64,000 bases of DNA from Fictibacillus aquaticus (GTDB taxonomy: Bacteria; Bacillota; Bacilli; Bacillales; Fictibacillaceae). A program made the translations under genes and the position numbers. The notes beneath the pieces are model-generated. The model ran no database searches, was not told the origin of the DNA, and saw only the letters and a program-made list of their open reading frames with translations. Below are positions 63,587 to 64,000 of this stretch, in pieces. Each line of letters starts with the position of its first letter. Positions within the stretch are counted from its first letter, which is position 1. The stretch lies in NCBI RefSeq assembly GCF_002245695.1, contig NZ_NOII01000002.1, positions 461,387 through 525,386 on the forward strand, read 5' to 3'.

Positions 63587-64000
63587 TTAAAAGAAATCAG
63601 AGAAGAGGTTGATCTACGTTCCAGATGCAAGCTTTCCGCGGGGCGCGGCGAAAAGCACGGGTCGGCTCATTCAGCCCCGACAAGCAAAAGGGAAAGGGGC
63701 CGATAAGTCGGTCTTTGACTTATTGGACACTTGCCCTTTTGACCTCGAGGGGCTAGCCGTTTTCTGCTAGACAAGTGAGCCCCCTCGCCGCTTTGCGCCA
63801 TGAGGGGTCTCACCTGTCCCACTGATCCCGCTGGATAAGGAAGGCTACTAGCAAGACATCGCACGAAGAACATGTGACCTTCATTTTCGAGGAGTCGGCA
63901 CCATACACTCCGATCAACTTTACCAATGATGGATTCGAGATGATTAAGCGACTGTGATAAAGTATCAATCAAAAAAATTTCTCATGTATTAAGCATTGAA
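63587..64000 (-). repeat. Modular intergenic repeat, copy E (core 63608-63918, full form, inverted)
   Basis: 311-bp core, same three modules and orientation as copy D: hairpin 1 at 63771-63819 (with CCCCTC/GAGGGG), hairpin 2 to its left, and the left module near 63850-63905. The right-hand end GATCAAC (63912-63918) is followed by TTTACCAATGATGGATTCGA, matching copy D beyond the core. The window ends inside the shared flank. The remainder of 63477-63586 is AT-rich with no feature. Confidence 0.92.

Noticed and set aside
1..64000. CRISPR array, tRNA/rRNA genes, insertion sequence or integrase
   Set aside because: No regularly spaced direct repeats, cloverleaf sequences, transposase or recombinase motifs were found on reading the window.

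Overview
The window is ordinary Gram-positive, spore-former chromosome of the Bacillaceae type. The evidence is the Bacillus-style gene content (sftA, ytpQ, ytnP, ytzH, ytgP/murJ, cse60, ytpB, ytpA, metK-pckA, ytlA-ytlC-ytlD-ytkD), strong AAGGAGG ribosome binding sites, frequent SD-supported TTG/GTG starts, and T-box, SAM-I and preQ1-I leaders. Much of it follows the 'yt' region of Bacillus subtilis as I remember it. It could be Fictibacillus or a relative, but the sequence alone does not prove a genus. I saw no tRNA, rRNA, CRISPR array, transposase or prophage.

Layout. 0-8 kb, minus strand: 3' truncated murC, nicotinate phosphoribosyltransferase, DNA translocase sftA, ytpQ, queF, a thioredoxin-like protein and a PfoR/EIIC-like membrane protein. 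8-12 kb: a chemoreceptor, an MltG paralogue and a membrane protein. 12-16 kb: a DUF84 phosphatase, the M42 peptidase ytoP, and queDEC under a preQ1-I riboswitch. 16-25 kb: a PepSY-like protein, a membrane protein, ytnP lactonase, trmB, ytzH, ytmP, pullulanase amyX and ytlR-ytlQ-thpR. 25-35 kb: ytkP, an MFS carrier, pepV, a candidate small RNA, ytzE, an RNA pseudouridine synthase, MurJ (ytgP), ytfP and cse60. 35-50 kb: a GGDEF-EAL protein, a rhodanese, leuS with a T-box, an S2P-like protease, yttB, ytqA-mnmM, ytpB, ytpA, ytoA, a VOC protein, UDP-glucose dehydrogenase, and metK with a SAM-I riboswitch. 50-64 kb: pckA with a CcpN-type site, an accessory MFS-TetR-Imm26 block, ytmA, the ytlACD ABC importer, ytkD, a string of very small genes, mpg and a membrane protein.

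Functional links. QueD, QueE and QueC make preQ0 and QueF (7 kb away) reduces it to preQ1; the operon is governed by preQ1 itself. trmB, ytqA-mnmM, the pseudouridine synthase and leuS are further translation and tRNA genes. murC and MurJ serve the lipid II pathway. metK and leuS are each controlled by a leader sensing their own product or substrate status. pckA appears to carry a gluconeogenic repressor site.

The most unusual content is non-coding. Five copies of a modular repeat (about 130-310 bp core, GTTGATC-N9-GGCGC ends, longer shared flanks) lie only between genes, and their two internal hairpins show compensatory base changes. A separate GGTCCGGTACC palindrome occurs at two loci. A consensus promoter, a Shine-Dalgarno-like G-rich segment and an intrinsic terminator between pepV and ytzE define a roughly 150-nt RNA candidate. 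An almost perfect 20-bp inverted repeat centred exactly on the -10 box controls the MFS-TetR pair.
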